Assembly (NCBI RefSeq): GCF_008329905.1
Contig: NZ_CP032155.1
Span: 992,001 to 1,056,000, forward strand
Source: Mycobacterium sp. ELW1
GTDB lineage: Bacteria; Actinomycetota; Actinomycetes; Mycobacteriales; Mycobacteriaceae
Direction of reading: 5' to 3'
Length of the DNA: 64,000 nt
A program made the position numbers and the translations under genes. This document shows positions 49,462 to 59,280 of the stretch, in pieces. How positions within the stretch are numbered: position 1 is the first letter of the stretch; each line of letters opens with the position of its first letter. The notes beneath the pieces were generated by a model that saw only the letters and a list, made by a program, of their open reading frames with translations, searched no databases and was not told the origin of the DNA.

Positions 49462-50178
49462 TCAGGCGCCCATCAGCGTGCGCCACTGGTCCAGGCTCGA
49501 CGCTTTGTAGACGTAGTTGGATCGCTTGACCTCAGACAGCGTGGCGCTGGGCTCGATCGAGTACCAGTGCCCGGGGAACACCGTCGGATCCCCGGAGAGT
49601 GCGGCCAGCTGCTGAAGACTGCGAAACATCTCGTCGACGTCGCCGCCGGGGAAGTCGGTGCGCCCGCAGCCATCCAGGAACAGAGTGTCGCCGGCGACCA
49701 GGCGACCGTCGAGCAGGAAGCACTGGCTGCCCGGCGTGTGGCCCGGAGTGTGCAACAGCTCGATGTCGATGGCGCCGACGGAGACCTTGTCGCCGTGCTC
49801 GTGCGCGGTCAGGCTGCTCATGGGAATGCCGGTGACCCGCGAGACCCAATCCGCTTCGTGGGTGTTGACGTGCACCGGGACTTCGACCCGCTCGAGGAGT
49901 TCGGCCAGGCCCGCCAGGGTGAAGCCCATCATCGACCCGCCGACGTGGTCGGGGTGGTGGTGGGTGACCAGGACGCCGGACAGGTGCATACCGTCGGCCT
50001 CGAGCGCGTCGACCAGGTCGCCGGCGGCGTAGGCCGGATCGACCACGACGGCGTCGCCGGTTTCCCGGTCACCGATCAGGTAGGCGAAGTTGCGCATCTG
50101 CTGCGCCATCATGTCGCCGGCGGCAAAATCCCGGCCGGAGAGCAGCTGGCGGAAATACAGACGGTCCGTCGATGCCAT
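49462..50178 (-). CDS. MBL-fold hydrolase, glyoxalase-II-like
   Basis: A 238-residue metallo-beta-lactamase-fold hydrolase. The zinc motif is VTHHHPDHVGG, with HTPGHTPGSQCFLL, LFLDGCGRTDFPGGD and VFPGHWYS. It corresponds in sequence type and position to Rv0634c of M. tuberculosis, next to tRNA-Thr. It is expected to hydrolyse thioesters such as S-lactoylglutathione analogues. ATG 50178 (MASTDRLYFRQL) is chosen. Confidence 0.87.
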   Translation of the reverse strand: MASTDRLYFRQLLSGRDFAAGDMMAQQMRNFAYLIGDRETGDAVVVDPAYAAGDLVDALEADGMHLSGVLVTHHHPDHVGGSMMGFTLAGLAELLERVEVPVHVNTHEADWVSRVTGIPMSSLTAHEHGDKVSVGAIDIELLHTPGHTPGSQCFLLDGRLVAGDTLFLDGCGRTDFPGGDVDEMFRSLQQLAALSGDPTVFPGHWYSIEPSATLSEVKRSNYVYKASSLDQWRTLMGA

Positions 50179-50252
50179 GGCTTCACAGTAAGCGTCTCCG
50201 CGTGCCGCGCTCAGCCCGGCCCAGGGGCCGATCGGGTTCCCACTCGAGCGGT

Positions 50253-50282
50253 TTGGCTGAGCCCATCCGCAGGCTGTACCCT
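50253..50282 (+). promoter_or_regulatory. Predicted promoter of tRNA-Thr gene
   Basis: TTGGCT (50253-50258), an 18-base spacer, and TACCCT (50277-50282), placed 38 bases before the tRNA. Confidence 0.45.
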
Positions 50283-50319
50283 CTTTAAGGCCCACGGCAG
50301 TTCGTCGCTCGCGGGTCAG

Positions 50320-50392
50320 GCCCCCTTAGCTCAGTCGGCAGAGCGTTTCCATGGTAAGGAAAAGGTCAACGGTTCGATTCCGTTAGGGGGCT
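50320..50392 (+). tRNA. thrT: tRNA-Thr (GGT)
   Basis: A 73-base tRNA: acceptor GCCCCCT pairs with AGGGGGC, anticodon stem TTTCC/GGAAA with loop ATGGTAA gives anticodon GGT, and the T-loop is TTCGATT. Lies at the conserved mycobacterial thrT position. Confidence 0.95.
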
Positions 50393-50456
50393 CGGTGGAC
50401 ACTCGGATCTCGTGGCCGACCTCTGGGCGCCGCGGGGCTCCGCAAGTGCCCATCGG

Positions 50457-50530
50457 GGCGGTGTAGCTCAGCTGGTTAGAGCGCACGACTCATAATCGTG
50501 AGGTCGGGAGATCGAGCCTCCCCACCGCTA
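50457..50530 (+). tRNA. metT: tRNA-Met (CAT)
   Basis: A 74-base tRNA: acceptor GGCGGTG against CACCGCT (one wobble), anticodon stem CACGA/TCGTG with loop CTCATAA giving CAT. The T-loop reads ATCGAGC, with A instead of T at its first position. Lies 40 bases ahead of rpmG, so probably on the same transcript. Confidence 0.94.
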
Positions 50531-50570
50531 CAGGTAGACGCAAACGAGAACGTGAAAGAAGGCAACGAAC

Positions 50571-50738
50571 GTGGCCTCCAGTACCGACGTACGGCCGAAG
50601 ATCACTTTGGCGTGCGAGGTGTGCAAGCACCGCAACTACATCACCAAGAAGAACCGTCGTAACGACCCCGACCGGCTCGAGCTGAAGAAGTTCTGCCCGA
50701 ACTGCGGCCAGCACCAGCCGCACAAAGAGTCGCGCTGA
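50571..50738 (+). CDS. rpmG: Ribosomal protein bL33
   Basis: A 55-residue ribosomal protein, [18 protein letters not shown] and onward to KESR. Two zinc-ribbon pairs, CEVC and CPNC, mark the zinc-binding form of bL33. GTG 50571 follows GAAAGAAGGCAACGAAC. In the conserved slot between metT and hadA. Confidence 0.95.
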   Translation: MASSTDVRPKITLACEVCKHRNYITKKNRRNDPDRLELKKFCPNCGQHQPHKESR

Positions 50739-50803
50739 TTTCGCCGGCCGTCGCGACGACGGCCAGCCATCAGTGCCGAGGTTGACTAGATAGGTCCTGC
50801 TCC

Positions 50804-51283
50804 GTGGCTTTGTCCCAAGAATTGGTCGGGCGCCATTTTCGCTACCCCGACTACTACTTGGTCGAGCGGGAAAAGATCCGCGAGCACGCCCGAGCCATCC
50901 AGAACTTCGATCCGGCGTTCTTCTCCGACGAGGCCGCCGCGCAGCTGGGCTATGACGGCGTTCTGGCGCCGCTGACCTTCACGTCGATGCTGGGCTACGC
51001 CGCTCAACTGGCCTTCTTCGAGCACGCCGACATCGGGATCACCGACAAGCAGATCGTGCAGGTCGACCAGGTTCTGAAGTTCGTCAAGCCGATCAAGGCC
51101 GGCGACAAGCTCTACTGTGACGTCTACGTCCACGACATTCGTCGGGCGCACGGCACCGACATCATTGTCACCAAGAACGTGGTCAGCAACGAGGACGACG
51201 AAGTAGTACAGGAGACCTACACGACGCTCGCCGGGCGGAGTGAGGGAGATGGAGAGAGTGGCTTCAACGATGGCACTGCGTGA
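50804..51283 (+). CDS. hadA: (3R)-hydroxyacyl-ACP dehydratase subunit HadA
   Basis: A 159-residue MaoC-like hot-dog protein. It forms the HadAB dehydratase of FAS-II with HadB, providing substrate binding; mycolic-acid elongation depends on it. Sequence VGRHFRYPDYYLVEREKIREH and FTSMLGYAAQLAFF match HadA. GTG 50804 is the start. Its stop lies 14 bases inside hadB. Confidence 0.95.
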   Translation: MALSQELVGRHFRYPDYYLVEREKIREHARAIQNFDPAFFSDEAAAQLGYDGVLAPLTFTSMLGYAAQLAFFEHADIGITDKQIVQVDQVLKFVKPIKAGDKLYCDVYVHDIRRAHGTDIIVTKNVVSNEDDEVVQETYTTLAGRSEGDGESGFNDGTA

Positions 51284-51698
51284 GTTCAGCTCGGTCAAAG
51301 TGGGTGAGGAACTGCCGGAACGGGTGATCACCCTGACCCGCGCCGATCTGGTCAACTACGCCGGCGTGTCCGGCGACCTCAACCCGATCCACTGGGACGA
51401 CGAGATCGCCAAGCAGGTCGGGCTGGACACCGCGATCGCGCACGGGATGCTCACCATGGGTCTCGGCGGCGGCTATGTGACGAACTGGCTTGGTGACCCA
51501 GGTGCGGTGACCGAGTTCAACGTGCGCTTCACCGCGATCGTGCCGGTACCCAACGACGGTGTCGGTGCCGAGATCCTCTTCACCGGCAAGGTGAAGTCGG
51601 CTGACCCCGAGACCAAGACCATCACGATCGCGTTGATCGCGACCACCGGTGGCAAGAAGATCTTCGGCCGTGCCGTCGCAACGGCGAAGTTGGCGTAA
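51270..51698 (+). CDS. hadB: (3R)-hydroxyacyl-ACP dehydratase subunit HadB
   Basis: A 142-residue catalytic hot-dog subunit of the FAS-II dehydratases HadAB and HadBC. The hydratase motif with catalytic Asp and His is YAGVSGDLNPIHWDDE, and TAIAHGMLTMGLGGGYVTNW follows. ATG 51270 gives the same length as M. tuberculosis HadB. Confidence 0.96.
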   Translation: MALREFSSVKVGEELPERVITLTRADLVNYAGVSGDLNPIHWDDEIAKQVGLDTAIAHGMLTMGLGGGYVTNWLGDPGAVTEFNVRFTAIVPVPNDGVGAEILFTGKVKSADPETKTITIALIATTGGKKIFGRAVATAKLA

Positions 51699-51700
51699 CC

Positions 51701-52213
51701 ATGGCACTCAAGACTGATATCCGCGGAATGGTCTGGGAGTACCCCGACACCTTCGTGGTGGGCCGTGAGCAAATCCGCCAGTACGCCAAGTCGGTGAAGT
51801 CGCCCGACCCCGCCTCGATGGACGACAAGGCCGCCGCCGAGCTCGGCCACTCCGGTCTGGTCGCTCCGCCGACTTTCATGTCGATCCTCGCGGTGATGAT
51901 TCAGAACCACTTCTTCCAGCACGTCGATGTCGGGTTGGAGACACTGCAGATCGTCCAGGTGGATCAGAAGTTCAAGTTCTACCGGCCGATCGTCGAGGGC
52001 GACGCCGTGCGCGGCACGATGTATATCGAGTCTGTCGACGAGCGGTTCGGCGCCGATATCGTCACCACCCGCAACGTCCTCATCGACCAGCACGGTGAGA
52101 TGATCATGGAATCGTTCACCACGCTGATGGGGCACGAGGGTGACAACTCGATCTCGGCAGGCTGGGATCCGGAGACCGGACAGGTTCTGCGCAAGCCGGT
52201 CACTCACGACTAA
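51701..52213 (+). CDS. hadC: (3R)-hydroxyacyl-ACP dehydratase subunit HadC
   Basis: A 170-residue hot-dog subunit, pairing with HadB for long meromycolic chains. Starts MALKTDIRGMVWEYPDTFVV; FMSILAVMIQNHFF and YIESVDERFGADIVTTRNV match HadC. It begins two bases after the hadB stop. Confidence 0.95.
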   Translation: MALKTDIRGMVWEYPDTFVVGREQIRQYAKSVKSPDPASMDDKAAAELGHSGLVAPPTFMSILAVMIQNHFFQHVDVGLETLQIVQVDQKFKFYRPIVEGDAVRGTMYIESVDERFGADIVTTRNVLIDQHGEMIMESFTTLMGHEGDNSISAGWDPETGQVLRKPVTHD

Positions 52214-52354
52214 CGACGGATTAACACCTGCTTGGTGTGCCGTTGTACACTCGGACCTCGGGGTTTTCCCAGATAAGCGCGCTGTCCGTCGGTTCGGGTT
52301 TGACCGGACGGGGAGCGCGCGAATTATGTGGGGACTTCCCGGCGAGTTAGACAG

Positions 52355-52427
<73 letters not shown>

Positions 52428-52527
52428 CTTCAACTGAATAAAGCTGGACTGAACATGGTGGACACTGGAGGGTGCACACCGGGCTGGGTACTCCAGCCCA
52501 CACGTACTCGACACAAAGGAGCATGCG

Positions 52528-52971
52528 GTGAGCGACGAGCGCGAAAGTGCTGACGCCGCAGGCGACGGCCGATTGGATCGCGACGAGGACACCACCGGCG
52601 GTCAGACCGTCGTCGTGACCCGCCCCGCGCGTCCCACGGGCAAGCGGTCCCGGCGCGCCGGAGCCACTGCGCTGGCCGAGCCGGAGGAAGTCGAATCGAC
52701 CGCCGAAGAACTCGGCGTCGAGGACAAGCCCGGCAAGAAGACGAAGGCCAAGAAGAAGAAGGTCAAGTCCGGGCCGTCGCGCAACCCCATCCTGTTCGTC
52801 TGGAACTACCTCAAGCAGGTCGTCGCCGAGCTGCGCAAGGTGATCTGGCCCAACCGCAAGCAGATGGTCAGCTACACCACCGTGGTTCTGCTGTTCCTGG
52901 CCTTCATGGTTGCCCTGATCGGTGGGGTCGACCTCGGCCTGGCCAAGCTTGTGCTGTGGGTGTTCGGCTAG
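52528..52971 (+). CDS. secE: Preprotein translocase subunit SecE
   Basis: A 147-residue single-helix SecE with the conserved core WNYLKQVVAELRKVIWPNRKQ and membrane helix TTVVLLFLAFMVALIGGVD. The 80-residue charged N-terminal extension (KKTKAKKKKVKS) is typical of actinobacteria. GTG 52528 follows AAAGGAG. Confidence 0.95.
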   Translation: MSDERESADAAGDGRLDRDEDTTGGQTVVVTRPARPTGKRSRRAGATALAEPEEVESTAEELGVEDKPGKKTKAKKKKVKSGPSRNPILFVWNYLKQVVAELRKVIWPNRKQMVSYTTVVLLFLAFMVALIGGVDLGLAKLVLWVFG

Positions 52972-52989
52972 CGAACGCTGACGTTTTAG

Positions 52990-53766
<777 letters not shown>

Positions 53767-53803
53767 TCGCGTTCTGCGATCGCTAGAAAGGAAACAACCC
53801 CGA

Positions 53804-54232
53804 ATGGCCCCGAAGAAAAAGGTCGCCGGGCTGATCAAGCTGCAGATCCAGGCCGGGCAGGCCAACCCCGCCCCGCCGGTCGGCCCTGCGCTCGGCCAGC
53901 ATGGCGTCAACATCATGGAGTTCTGCAAGGCGTACAACGCCGCGACGGAAAACCAGCGCGGCAACGTCATCCCCGTGGAGATCACCGTCTACGAGGACCG
54001 CAGCTTCACTTTCGCGCTGAAGACCCCGCCCGCCGCTCGGTTGCTGCTGAAGGCTGCCGGTGTGCAGAAGGGCTCGGCCGAGCCGCACAAGACCAAGGTT
54101 GCGAAGGTCACCTGGGATCAGGTGCGCGAGATCGCCGAGACCAAGAAGGAAGATCTCAACGCCAACGACATCGACCAGGCTGCCAAGATCATCGCCGGCA
54201 CCGCCCGGTCGATGGGCATCACTGTCGAGTAG
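53804..54232 (+). CDS. rplK: Ribosomal protein uL11
   Basis: A 142-residue L11 with the N-terminal [20 protein letters not shown] and C-terminal RNA-binding domain ending ARSMGITVE. Start ATG has GAAAGGAAACAACCCCGA upstream. Confidence 0.97.
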   Translation: MAPKKKVAGLIKLQIQAGQANPAPPVGPALGQHGVNIMEFCKAYNAATENQRGNVIPVEITVYEDRSFTFALKTPPAARLLLKAAGVQKGSAEPHKTKVAKVTWDQVREIAETKKEDLNANDIDQAAKIIAGTARSMGITVE

Positions 54233-54270
54233 CTTGCGGATCGACCAGACAGAAGTCGAATAATTCGTTT

Positions 54271-54290
54271 GGCGCCGCATGGGCGGCGTC
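54271..54290 (+). promoter_or_regulatory. Hairpin in the rplK-rplA spacer
   Basis: GGCGCCGC-ATGG-GCGGCGTC forms an 8-bp stem with one wobble pair, in the 122-base gap before rplA. It could be a partial attenuator or an L1 binding site. Confidence 0.4.
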
Positions 54291-54354
54291 GAGCCACGTG
54301 GCAGGGCTGGCATCGGCCCGCAGAGACCACGACCTCATCAATTAGGAGAACGAA

Positions 54355-55065
54355 ATGAGCAAGACGAGCAAGGCCTACCGCGAAGCCGCGGAGAAGGTCG
54401 ACAAGACCAAGCTGTACTCGCCGCTGGAAGCCGCGAAGCTGGCCAAGGAGACGTCGTCGAAGAAGCAGGACGCGACCGTCGAGGTGGCGATCCGGCTCGG
54501 TGTCGACCCCCGCAAGGCCGATCAGATGGTCCGCGGCACGGTCAACCTGCCCAACGGCACGGGTAAGACCGCGCGCGTAGCGGTGTTCGCAGTGGGGGAG
54601 AAGGCCGAGCAGGCCAAGGAAGCCGGTGCGGACATCGTCGGCAGTGACGATCTGATCGAGCTGATCCAGGGCGGCATGCTGGACTTCGACGCCGCGATCG
54701 CCACCCCGGATCAGATGGCCAAGGTCGGCCGCATCGCCCGCGTGCTGGGCCCGCGCGGCCTGATGCCGAACCCCAAGACCGGCACTGTCACCCCGGACGT
54801 GGCCAAGGCCGTCACCGACATCAAGGGCGGCAAGATCAACTTCCGCGTCGACAAGCAGGCCAACCTGCACTTCGTCATCGGTAAGGCGTCGTTCGACGAG
54901 AAGAAGCTGGCCGAGAACTACGGTGCTGCGCTCGACGAGATCCTGCGTGCCAAGCCGTCGTCGTCCAAGGGCCGCTACCTGAAGAAGATCACTGTCTCGA
55001 CGACCACGGGCCCGGGCATCCCGGTCGACCCGGCCGTCACCCGGAACTTCACCGAAGAGGCGTAA
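54355..55065 (+). CDS. rplA: Ribosomal protein uL1
   Basis: A 236-residue L1: [21 protein letters not shown] at the start, [28 protein letters not shown] and GPGIPVDPA. Binds 23S rRNA at the L1 stalk and often represses its own operon. ATG 54355 is preceded by AGGAGAACGAA. A terminator follows. Confidence 0.97.
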   Translation: MSKTSKAYREAAEKVDKTKLYSPLEAAKLAKETSSKKQDATVEVAIRLGVDPRKADQMVRGTVNLPNGTGKTARVAVFAVGEKAEQAKEAGADIVGSDDLIELIQGGMLDFDAAIATPDQMAKVGRIARVLGPRGLMPNPKTGTVTPDVAKAVTDIKGGKINFRVDKQANLHFVIGKASFDEKKLAENYGAALDEILRAKPSSSKGRYLKKITVSTTTGPGIPVDPAVTRNFTEEA

Positions 55066-55080
55066 AGCTATTCGACCGGT

Positions 55081-55104
55081 GGCCGTCTACTTCGGTAGGC
55101 GGCC
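55081..55104 (+). terminator. Terminator after rplA
   Basis: GGCCGTCTAC-TTCG-GTAGGCGGCC: a 10-bp stem with one T-G pair and a stable TTCG loop, followed by a T-rich stretch ATTTGTCGTTT. It also sits behind the convergent EEP gene. Confidence 0.85.
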
Positions 55105-55115
55105 ATTTGTCGTTT

Positions 55116-56177
55116 CTAGGACGTGGTGGGGTCGATGGGCACCCTGATCGTGGCCAGCAGGGCACGGTGATCAGAGCCAGGAACCTTGATGGTGCGCACC
55201 GATTCGGCCGCGGCGTTGCGGGTGAGCACGTGGTCGATGGTGATGAGCGGTGGGACTCTCCTGTTGGATGGGAATGTCGGGGCGAACCCTGATCCGCTCT
55301 GTTCGACCGCGTCGCGGTAGCCGTTGGTGAGTAAGTCCCGGAACTGGCGCATGTCGGGGGTGCTGTTGTAGTCGCCGCCGATGATGACGGCGGCCGGCCC
55401 TGCTGTCTTCGCGAAGTTGTCCAATTGAGCCTTCGCGCTTGCCATTCCGCCGCGCCATTCGGCGACCGTATTCGTGTCGCCGGCGATAGGGGAGTAGACG
55501 TGCACGCTGGCGAGCAGCGGTGCGAAGCGCAGGCCGGGAATCTCTACCCGGGCTGCCGGGATACTCACCCAGCGGTGCCGTGGTTCGGACAGCACCGTGA
55601 GGGGATAACGACTCCACATCCCGATTCCGCCGGCACCTGGGGCGGGGAGTAGGTGTGAATAGGGAAATGCTGCGTCGACGCCGGCGTGATGCAGGCGTTG
55701 CACTTCCTCAGGTGTCAGCTCAGAGACCGTGATCACGTCGGCGTTCGCGTTGGCCAGCTTGACGAGAAAGTGAGGATCCGCTTGCCCGTAGCGGAGATTC
55801 GATGACAGCACCCGAATCTCTTGGTGGGCAACAACATCGGGTGCTCGCCCAAGGAAATACCACGAGATCTGGAGTGCAAGGCTGGCTGCCACAACCGCGA
55901 CGGTGACCATCGATAATAGGAATCGGCGGCGTGATGCCGTCGCCACCAGGACCGCGAACGCAGCCAGCCATAAGTACGGTGATCCGACGGCCAGCATCAG
56001 ACCCGGCATATTCGCAATCGGTTGGGTCCGCGCGATGAGGGCGAGGCTGGTGAGTGAGAGTGCCGCGGCTGCCAGCGTTGTCGACAGGGCGACGCGCGTT
56101 CTGGGAGACAAGCGTGGCGGCCCTTCCGGTCTGCCGTCAGTTGTCCGCACGCTACCAAGTTCGGCGGACCGGCTCAT
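55116..56177 (-). CDS. Membrane EEP-fold phosphatase/nuclease-like protein 1
   Basis: A 353-residue protein with three N-terminal helices (LSTTLAAAALSLTSLALIA, GLMLAVGSPYLWLAAFAVLV, MVTVAVVAASLALQISWYF) and an extracytoplasmic endonuclease/exonuclease/phosphatase domain. Visible EEP elements are RVLSSNLRYGQAD, ITVSELTPEE, VIIGGDYNSTPDM and the terminal SDHRALLATI. Substrate unknown; phospholipid, nucleotide or phosphoglycan hydrolysis is possible. Its ATG overlaps the stop of its paralogue (ATGA, 56174-56177). It follows the rplA terminator on the other strand. Confidence 0.85.
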   Translation of the reverse strand: MSRSAELGSVRTTDGRPEGPPRLSPRTRVALSTTLAAAALSLTSLALIARTQPIANMPGLMLAVGSPYLWLAAFAVLVATASRRRFLLSMVTVAVVAASLALQISWYFLGRAPDVVAHQEIRVLSSNLRYGQADPHFLVKLANANADVITVSELTPEEVQRLHHAGVDAAFPYSHLLPAPGAGGIGMWSRYPLTVLSEPRHRWVSIPAARVEIPGLRFAPLLASVHVYSPIAGDTNTVAEWRGGMASAKAQLDNFAKTAGPAAVIIGGDYNSTPDMRQFRDLLTNGYRDAVEQSGSGFAPTFPSNRRVPPLITIDHVLTRNAAAESVRTIKVPGSDHRALLATIRVPIDPTTS

Positions 56178-57172
56178 CCGTCGTTCAGCGGTTGCGGGAT
56201 CGTCGGAATATGCACGGTCGCGAGAAGGGCCCGATGGTCAGAGCCGTCGACCGTAACTGCGGTCAATGATGTTGCTGTGGCTCGCCTGGTAAGTACGTGG
56301 TCGATCTCCAATGCCGGCGGCAGCCACGAGTCGGCTGGAAATGTGGGTACAAACCCGGCACCAGTCTGGTCGGTCGCATCGCGATAGCCATTGGACAACA
56401 GAGCGCGAAATTGCTGCATGTCAGACGTCGTGTTGAAATCGCCGGCGACAATCGCAGCCGCCTCACCGGCCACGTCGCTGAACCTGTCGAGGACTGCTTT
56501 GGCGTCTGCGATACTGACCTCCCAGCCATCGACAGTGTCTCTCTGCGATGCGACCGGTGAGAACACGTGGACGCTGGCGATGAGCGGCGGCACTTGGACG
56601 CCGGGTACCTGGACTCGTGCCGCGACCATCGTGAAGCTTCGGCGGGCTCCCGGCGACACCGCGTCCAGTGGATACCGGCTCCAGAGACCGATCCCCCCGG
56701 CCCCGGCTCCAGGAAATAGCACCGAATACGGGAATGCGGCGTCGATCCCGGCTTGTGAAAAGCCTTCGACGGCCTCGGGGGTCAGCTCTGAGACAGCGAT
56801 GACATCAGCAGACTCTTTGGCCAGCTTGATGAACGCCGCAGGATCGGCCTGCCCCTTCCGGAGATTCGACGAGAGCACTCGAACGTCAGCGAATTGCGTC
56901 GTCGCGGGACGTGTGAAGGTGTAGCGGGGAATCTGGATCGCCGTGGTGATGGTCAACACGAGCACCGAAATGATTGTCAATGAGGTGCGACGCGCTATCG
57001 CCGACAGGATCAGGCCTACCAGCGCCATGACCGGGGCGTACGGCGACGCAGCTGCTACGACGACGCCGAAGAGGGTCGATATCGGGCGCAGCCGCGCGAC
57101 AAGTGTCAGTGCCGCGAGCGCGAGGATGGCAACCGCGAGTGCCGTCGCGAGGACGGGCCGTTTGCCAGACAT
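56174..57172 (-). CDS. Membrane EEP-fold phosphatase/nuclease-like protein 2
   Basis: A 332-residue paralogue of the downstream gene with the same layout: helices LATALAVAILALAALTLVA and SPYAPVMALVGLILSAIA, then the EEP domain with RVLSSNLRKGQAD, IAVSELTPEAVEG, AAIVAGDFNTTSDM and GSDHRALLATV. The two are coupled by an ATGA overlap, so they are recent tandem duplicates. They lie between the ribosomal block and the glycan cluster, 33 bases downstream of the tyrosine phosphatase gene and in its direction. Confidence 0.85.
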   Translation of the reverse strand: MSGKRPVLATALAVAILALAALTLVARLRPISTLFGVVVAAASPYAPVMALVGLILSAIARRTSLTIISVLVLTITTAIQIPRYTFTRPATTQFADVRVLSSNLRKGQADPAAFIKLAKESADVIAVSELTPEAVEGFSQAGIDAAFPYSVLFPGAGAGGIGLWSRYPLDAVSPGARRSFTMVAARVQVPGVQVPPLIASVHVFSPVASQRDTVDGWEVSIADAKAVLDRFSDVAGEAAAIVAGDFNTTSDMQQFRALLSNGYRDATDQTGAGFVPTFPADSWLPPALEIDHVLTRRATATSLTAVTVDGSDHRALLATVHIPTIPQPLNDG

Positions 57173-57205
57173 GCTGCTGGGCAGGCTACGTGCGCGCGGG
57201 ACGAG

Positions 57206-57724
57206 TCATGATGCTCGGCACAATTCGAGGATCGGCGGCAGCAGGGCGGCGATTTGCCTACCGACGGTGGCAAAGACCTCCGGATCCTGTCCGATGGGAT
57301 CGGCGATGTCGAACAACTCCTGTGGTGTGAGTTGTGGACGCAGGGCCGGGAGGTCCGCGATGCTCTTTGCGCCATGTACGGAAGCGAGTTGAGCGGCCTC
57401 GCTCATCGTGAACGTCCTGTGCAATTTCTGGGGCGCGATCGCCAACGCCGCGTCACGATGTGCCGTCGTCATCGTGATGATCAGATCGACGCCGGACACG
57501 GTCCTCGGCTTGAATTGGCGCGCGGCGAAGTCTGACGCATTACCACCGAGCGATTCCAGCACGGTGGCAGCGTCTCGATGAATCGGATGTGCGGTCACCG
57601 CGCGAATGCCCGCGCTGGAGGCCCTCAAGTTGGCGATCTGAGCTTGGTCTGCGTACGCGATGGCAAGCCGTTCTGCTGTGGGTGACCGGCAGATATTGCC
57701 GGTGCAGACAAACAGTATGTGCAG
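57206..57724 (-). CDS. Low-molecular-weight protein tyrosine phosphatase with apparent CTG start
   Basis: A 172-residue phosphatase of the Wzb/PtpA type. The P-loop is CTGNICRS, the acid loop ADPIGQD, and LDD-like tail residues follow. Reading from CTG at 57724-57722 gives (M)HILFVCTGNICRSPTAERL, the family's usual opening. AAGGAG lies six bases upstream, and an in-frame TAG is only one codon before the CTG, so no conventional start can include the P-loop; the first conventional codon, TTG at 57628, would delete the active site. It opens the glycan cluster region, where Wzb-type enzymes control tyrosine-kinase-regulated polysaccharide export; no BY-kinase is seen in the window. Confidence 0.83.
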   Translation of the reverse strand: MHILFVCTGNICRSPTAERLAIAYADQAQIANLRASSAGIRAVTAHPIHRDAATVLESLGGNASDFAARQFKPRTVSGVDLIITMTTAHRDAALAIAPQKLHRTFTMSEAAQLASVHGAKSIADLPALRPQLTPQELFDIADPIGQDPEVFATVGRQIAALLPPILELCRAS

Positions 57725-57789
57725 GACCTACTCCTTGCTATCCGGCATCGCACCGATAGCACAGCCTCGGACGAATCGGTGCGGTGCCG

Positions 57790-59250
57790 TTAGTACGCGC
57801 CGCTGCGCGCGAAAACCACTTGAGGCGTTTTGGCCATGATCCGGAAGTCCCACATCAACGACCAACTCCCTACGTACACAGAGTCGAGATGCTGGAGATC
57901 CGCATATGTCAGCTGGCTGCGTCCGCAGACCTGCCACAACCCGGTGATACCCGGCTTGACGTCCAGGCGCGCCAGGGCCGCACCGTCAATGCGGTCCGAC
58001 TCCTCAGTCGGAAGGGGCCGCGGCCCCACCAACGACATCTCGCCGATGACGACGTTGATCAGCTGCGGAAGCTCGTCGAGGCTGGTCTTACGGATGAACG
58101 CACCGACCCGCGTCACCCTGGGATCGTTCGCCATCTTGAACAGCGGTCCATCAGACTCGTTGAGCGCGGCGACGGTATCGCGGCGCTGCCACGCGTCAGC
58201 TGTCATGGATCGGAACTTGAAGATTTGGAAAGGCTCCCCGGCCCGGCCCATTCGCTCCTGCCGGAAGAACACGGGTCCCCGGCTGTCCAGTTTGATGGCC
58301 AGCGCGACCAGCAGCATTGCCGGCGATAGCACCACGAGCGCCAAACTCGCCGCGACCACGTCGATAACGCGTTTAGTCGCGCGGGCACCCGGTCCCAACG
58401 ACGCTGTAGGTAGGTGCATCAACGTGAGCCCGTGGAGCTCCTCAGCTTCACTGCGCCAGTTGTGCAATTCGAAGTAGCGCGGGATCTCCGATACCGGCAC
58501 CCGGCCTTGCAGTCCCCGCAGCGCTTCGAGCACCGCCATGTCGCTCGCGTTGGGAAAGCCGACTATGACCCGGTCGATATTATGCGCTTCGCAAAGAGCG
58601 GGAAGATCAGCCAGACTGCCGAGCGCGTGCGCTCCCGCCGGCGCTTCGTCGTCGACGTGCCCGACGACGAACGTGTCCGGGCACCTGCGAAGTCTGGATG
58701 TCAATCGATCCGAGATCGGGCCGGTGCCCACCACCAGAATCCGAGTGACAGTCGGGTCAAACATCCGGACGACCAGTCGACGCCCTAATGGAACCAGGAC
58801 GATGGCGGGCAGCACCATGGCCACCGCCGCAGTCAACGTCATTCGGCCGCCGCGCAAGAAGAAGGCGTCCACGGCGAGTGCAAGTAGTGCGGCCGTCGGC
58901 AGGCATCGCGCGATCACCGCAGGCCGCCACCACTCACTCGGTCGCAGCCGCGAGGCGGGCCGACGGTATAGCCCGTGCAGGTGCAATGCCACCGCCATCG
59001 CAAGCGTGGCGATTATGACGCTGCGAACACCGAGCGTGCCGGCTCGCTGAGCACTGATCTGACTGAGGACCACGGCACCGATTGATGCCGACGCGCTCAG
59101 GGTCACCAGATCGGCAATCTGCAGGAAGTACCGATGGCGCAGACCGACCTTTTGAGCCTGCTTGGTGTCATTGTCAGGCTGTTTCGGTATCGGCGCAGTT
59201 CGCCCGGCCTGATGCGCCGATGGATGTGGTGGCGTGATTTCAATCGTCAT
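57790..59250 (-). CDS. Polyprenyl glycosylphosphotransferase (WbaP/CpsE type)
   Basis: A 486-residue membrane enzyme that starts polysaccharide synthesis by moving a sugar-1-phosphate from a UDP-sugar to undecaprenyl- or decaprenyl-phosphate. Four N-terminal helices are followed by a Rossmann-like domain (ILVVGTGPISDRLTSRLRRC), one more helix (VIDVVAASLALVVLSPAMLL) and the catalytic domain: SRGPVFFRQERMGRAGEPF, FKFRSM, TSLDELPQLINVVIGEMSLV, GPRPL, and GITGLWQVCGRS. It is the first-sugar enzyme of the glycan cluster. Confidence 0.92.
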   Translation of the reverse strand: MTIEITPPHPSAHQAGRTAPIPKQPDNDTKQAQKVGLRHRYFLQIADLVTLSASASIGAVVLSQISAQRAGTLGVRSVIIATLAMAVALHLHGLYRRPASRLRPSEWWRPAVIARCLPTAALLALAVDAFFLRGGRMTLTAAVAMVLPAIVLVPLGRRLVVRMFDPTVTRILVVGTGPISDRLTSRLRRCPDTFVVGHVDDEAPAGAHALGSLADLPALCEAHNIDRVIVGFPNASDMAVLEALRGLQGRVPVSEIPRYFELHNWRSEAEELHGLTLMHLPTASLGPGARATKRVIDVVAASLALVVLSPAMLLVALAIKLDSRGPVFFRQERMGRAGEPFQIFKFRSMTADAWQRRDTVAALNESDGPLFKMANDPRVTRVGAFIRKTSLDELPQLINVVIGEMSLVGPRPLPTEESDRIDGAALARLDVKPGITGLWQVCGRSQLTYADLQHLDSVYVGSWSLMWDFRIMAKTPQVVFARSGAY

Positions 59251-59280
59251 AGCAGTTCCCCCCGTATTTCACTTACCGCG

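Noticed and set aside
50457..50530. tRNA-Met as a pseudogene because the T-loop starts with A
   Set aside because: All stems pair and the anticodon is intact; the variant is probably tolerated in actinobacteria.
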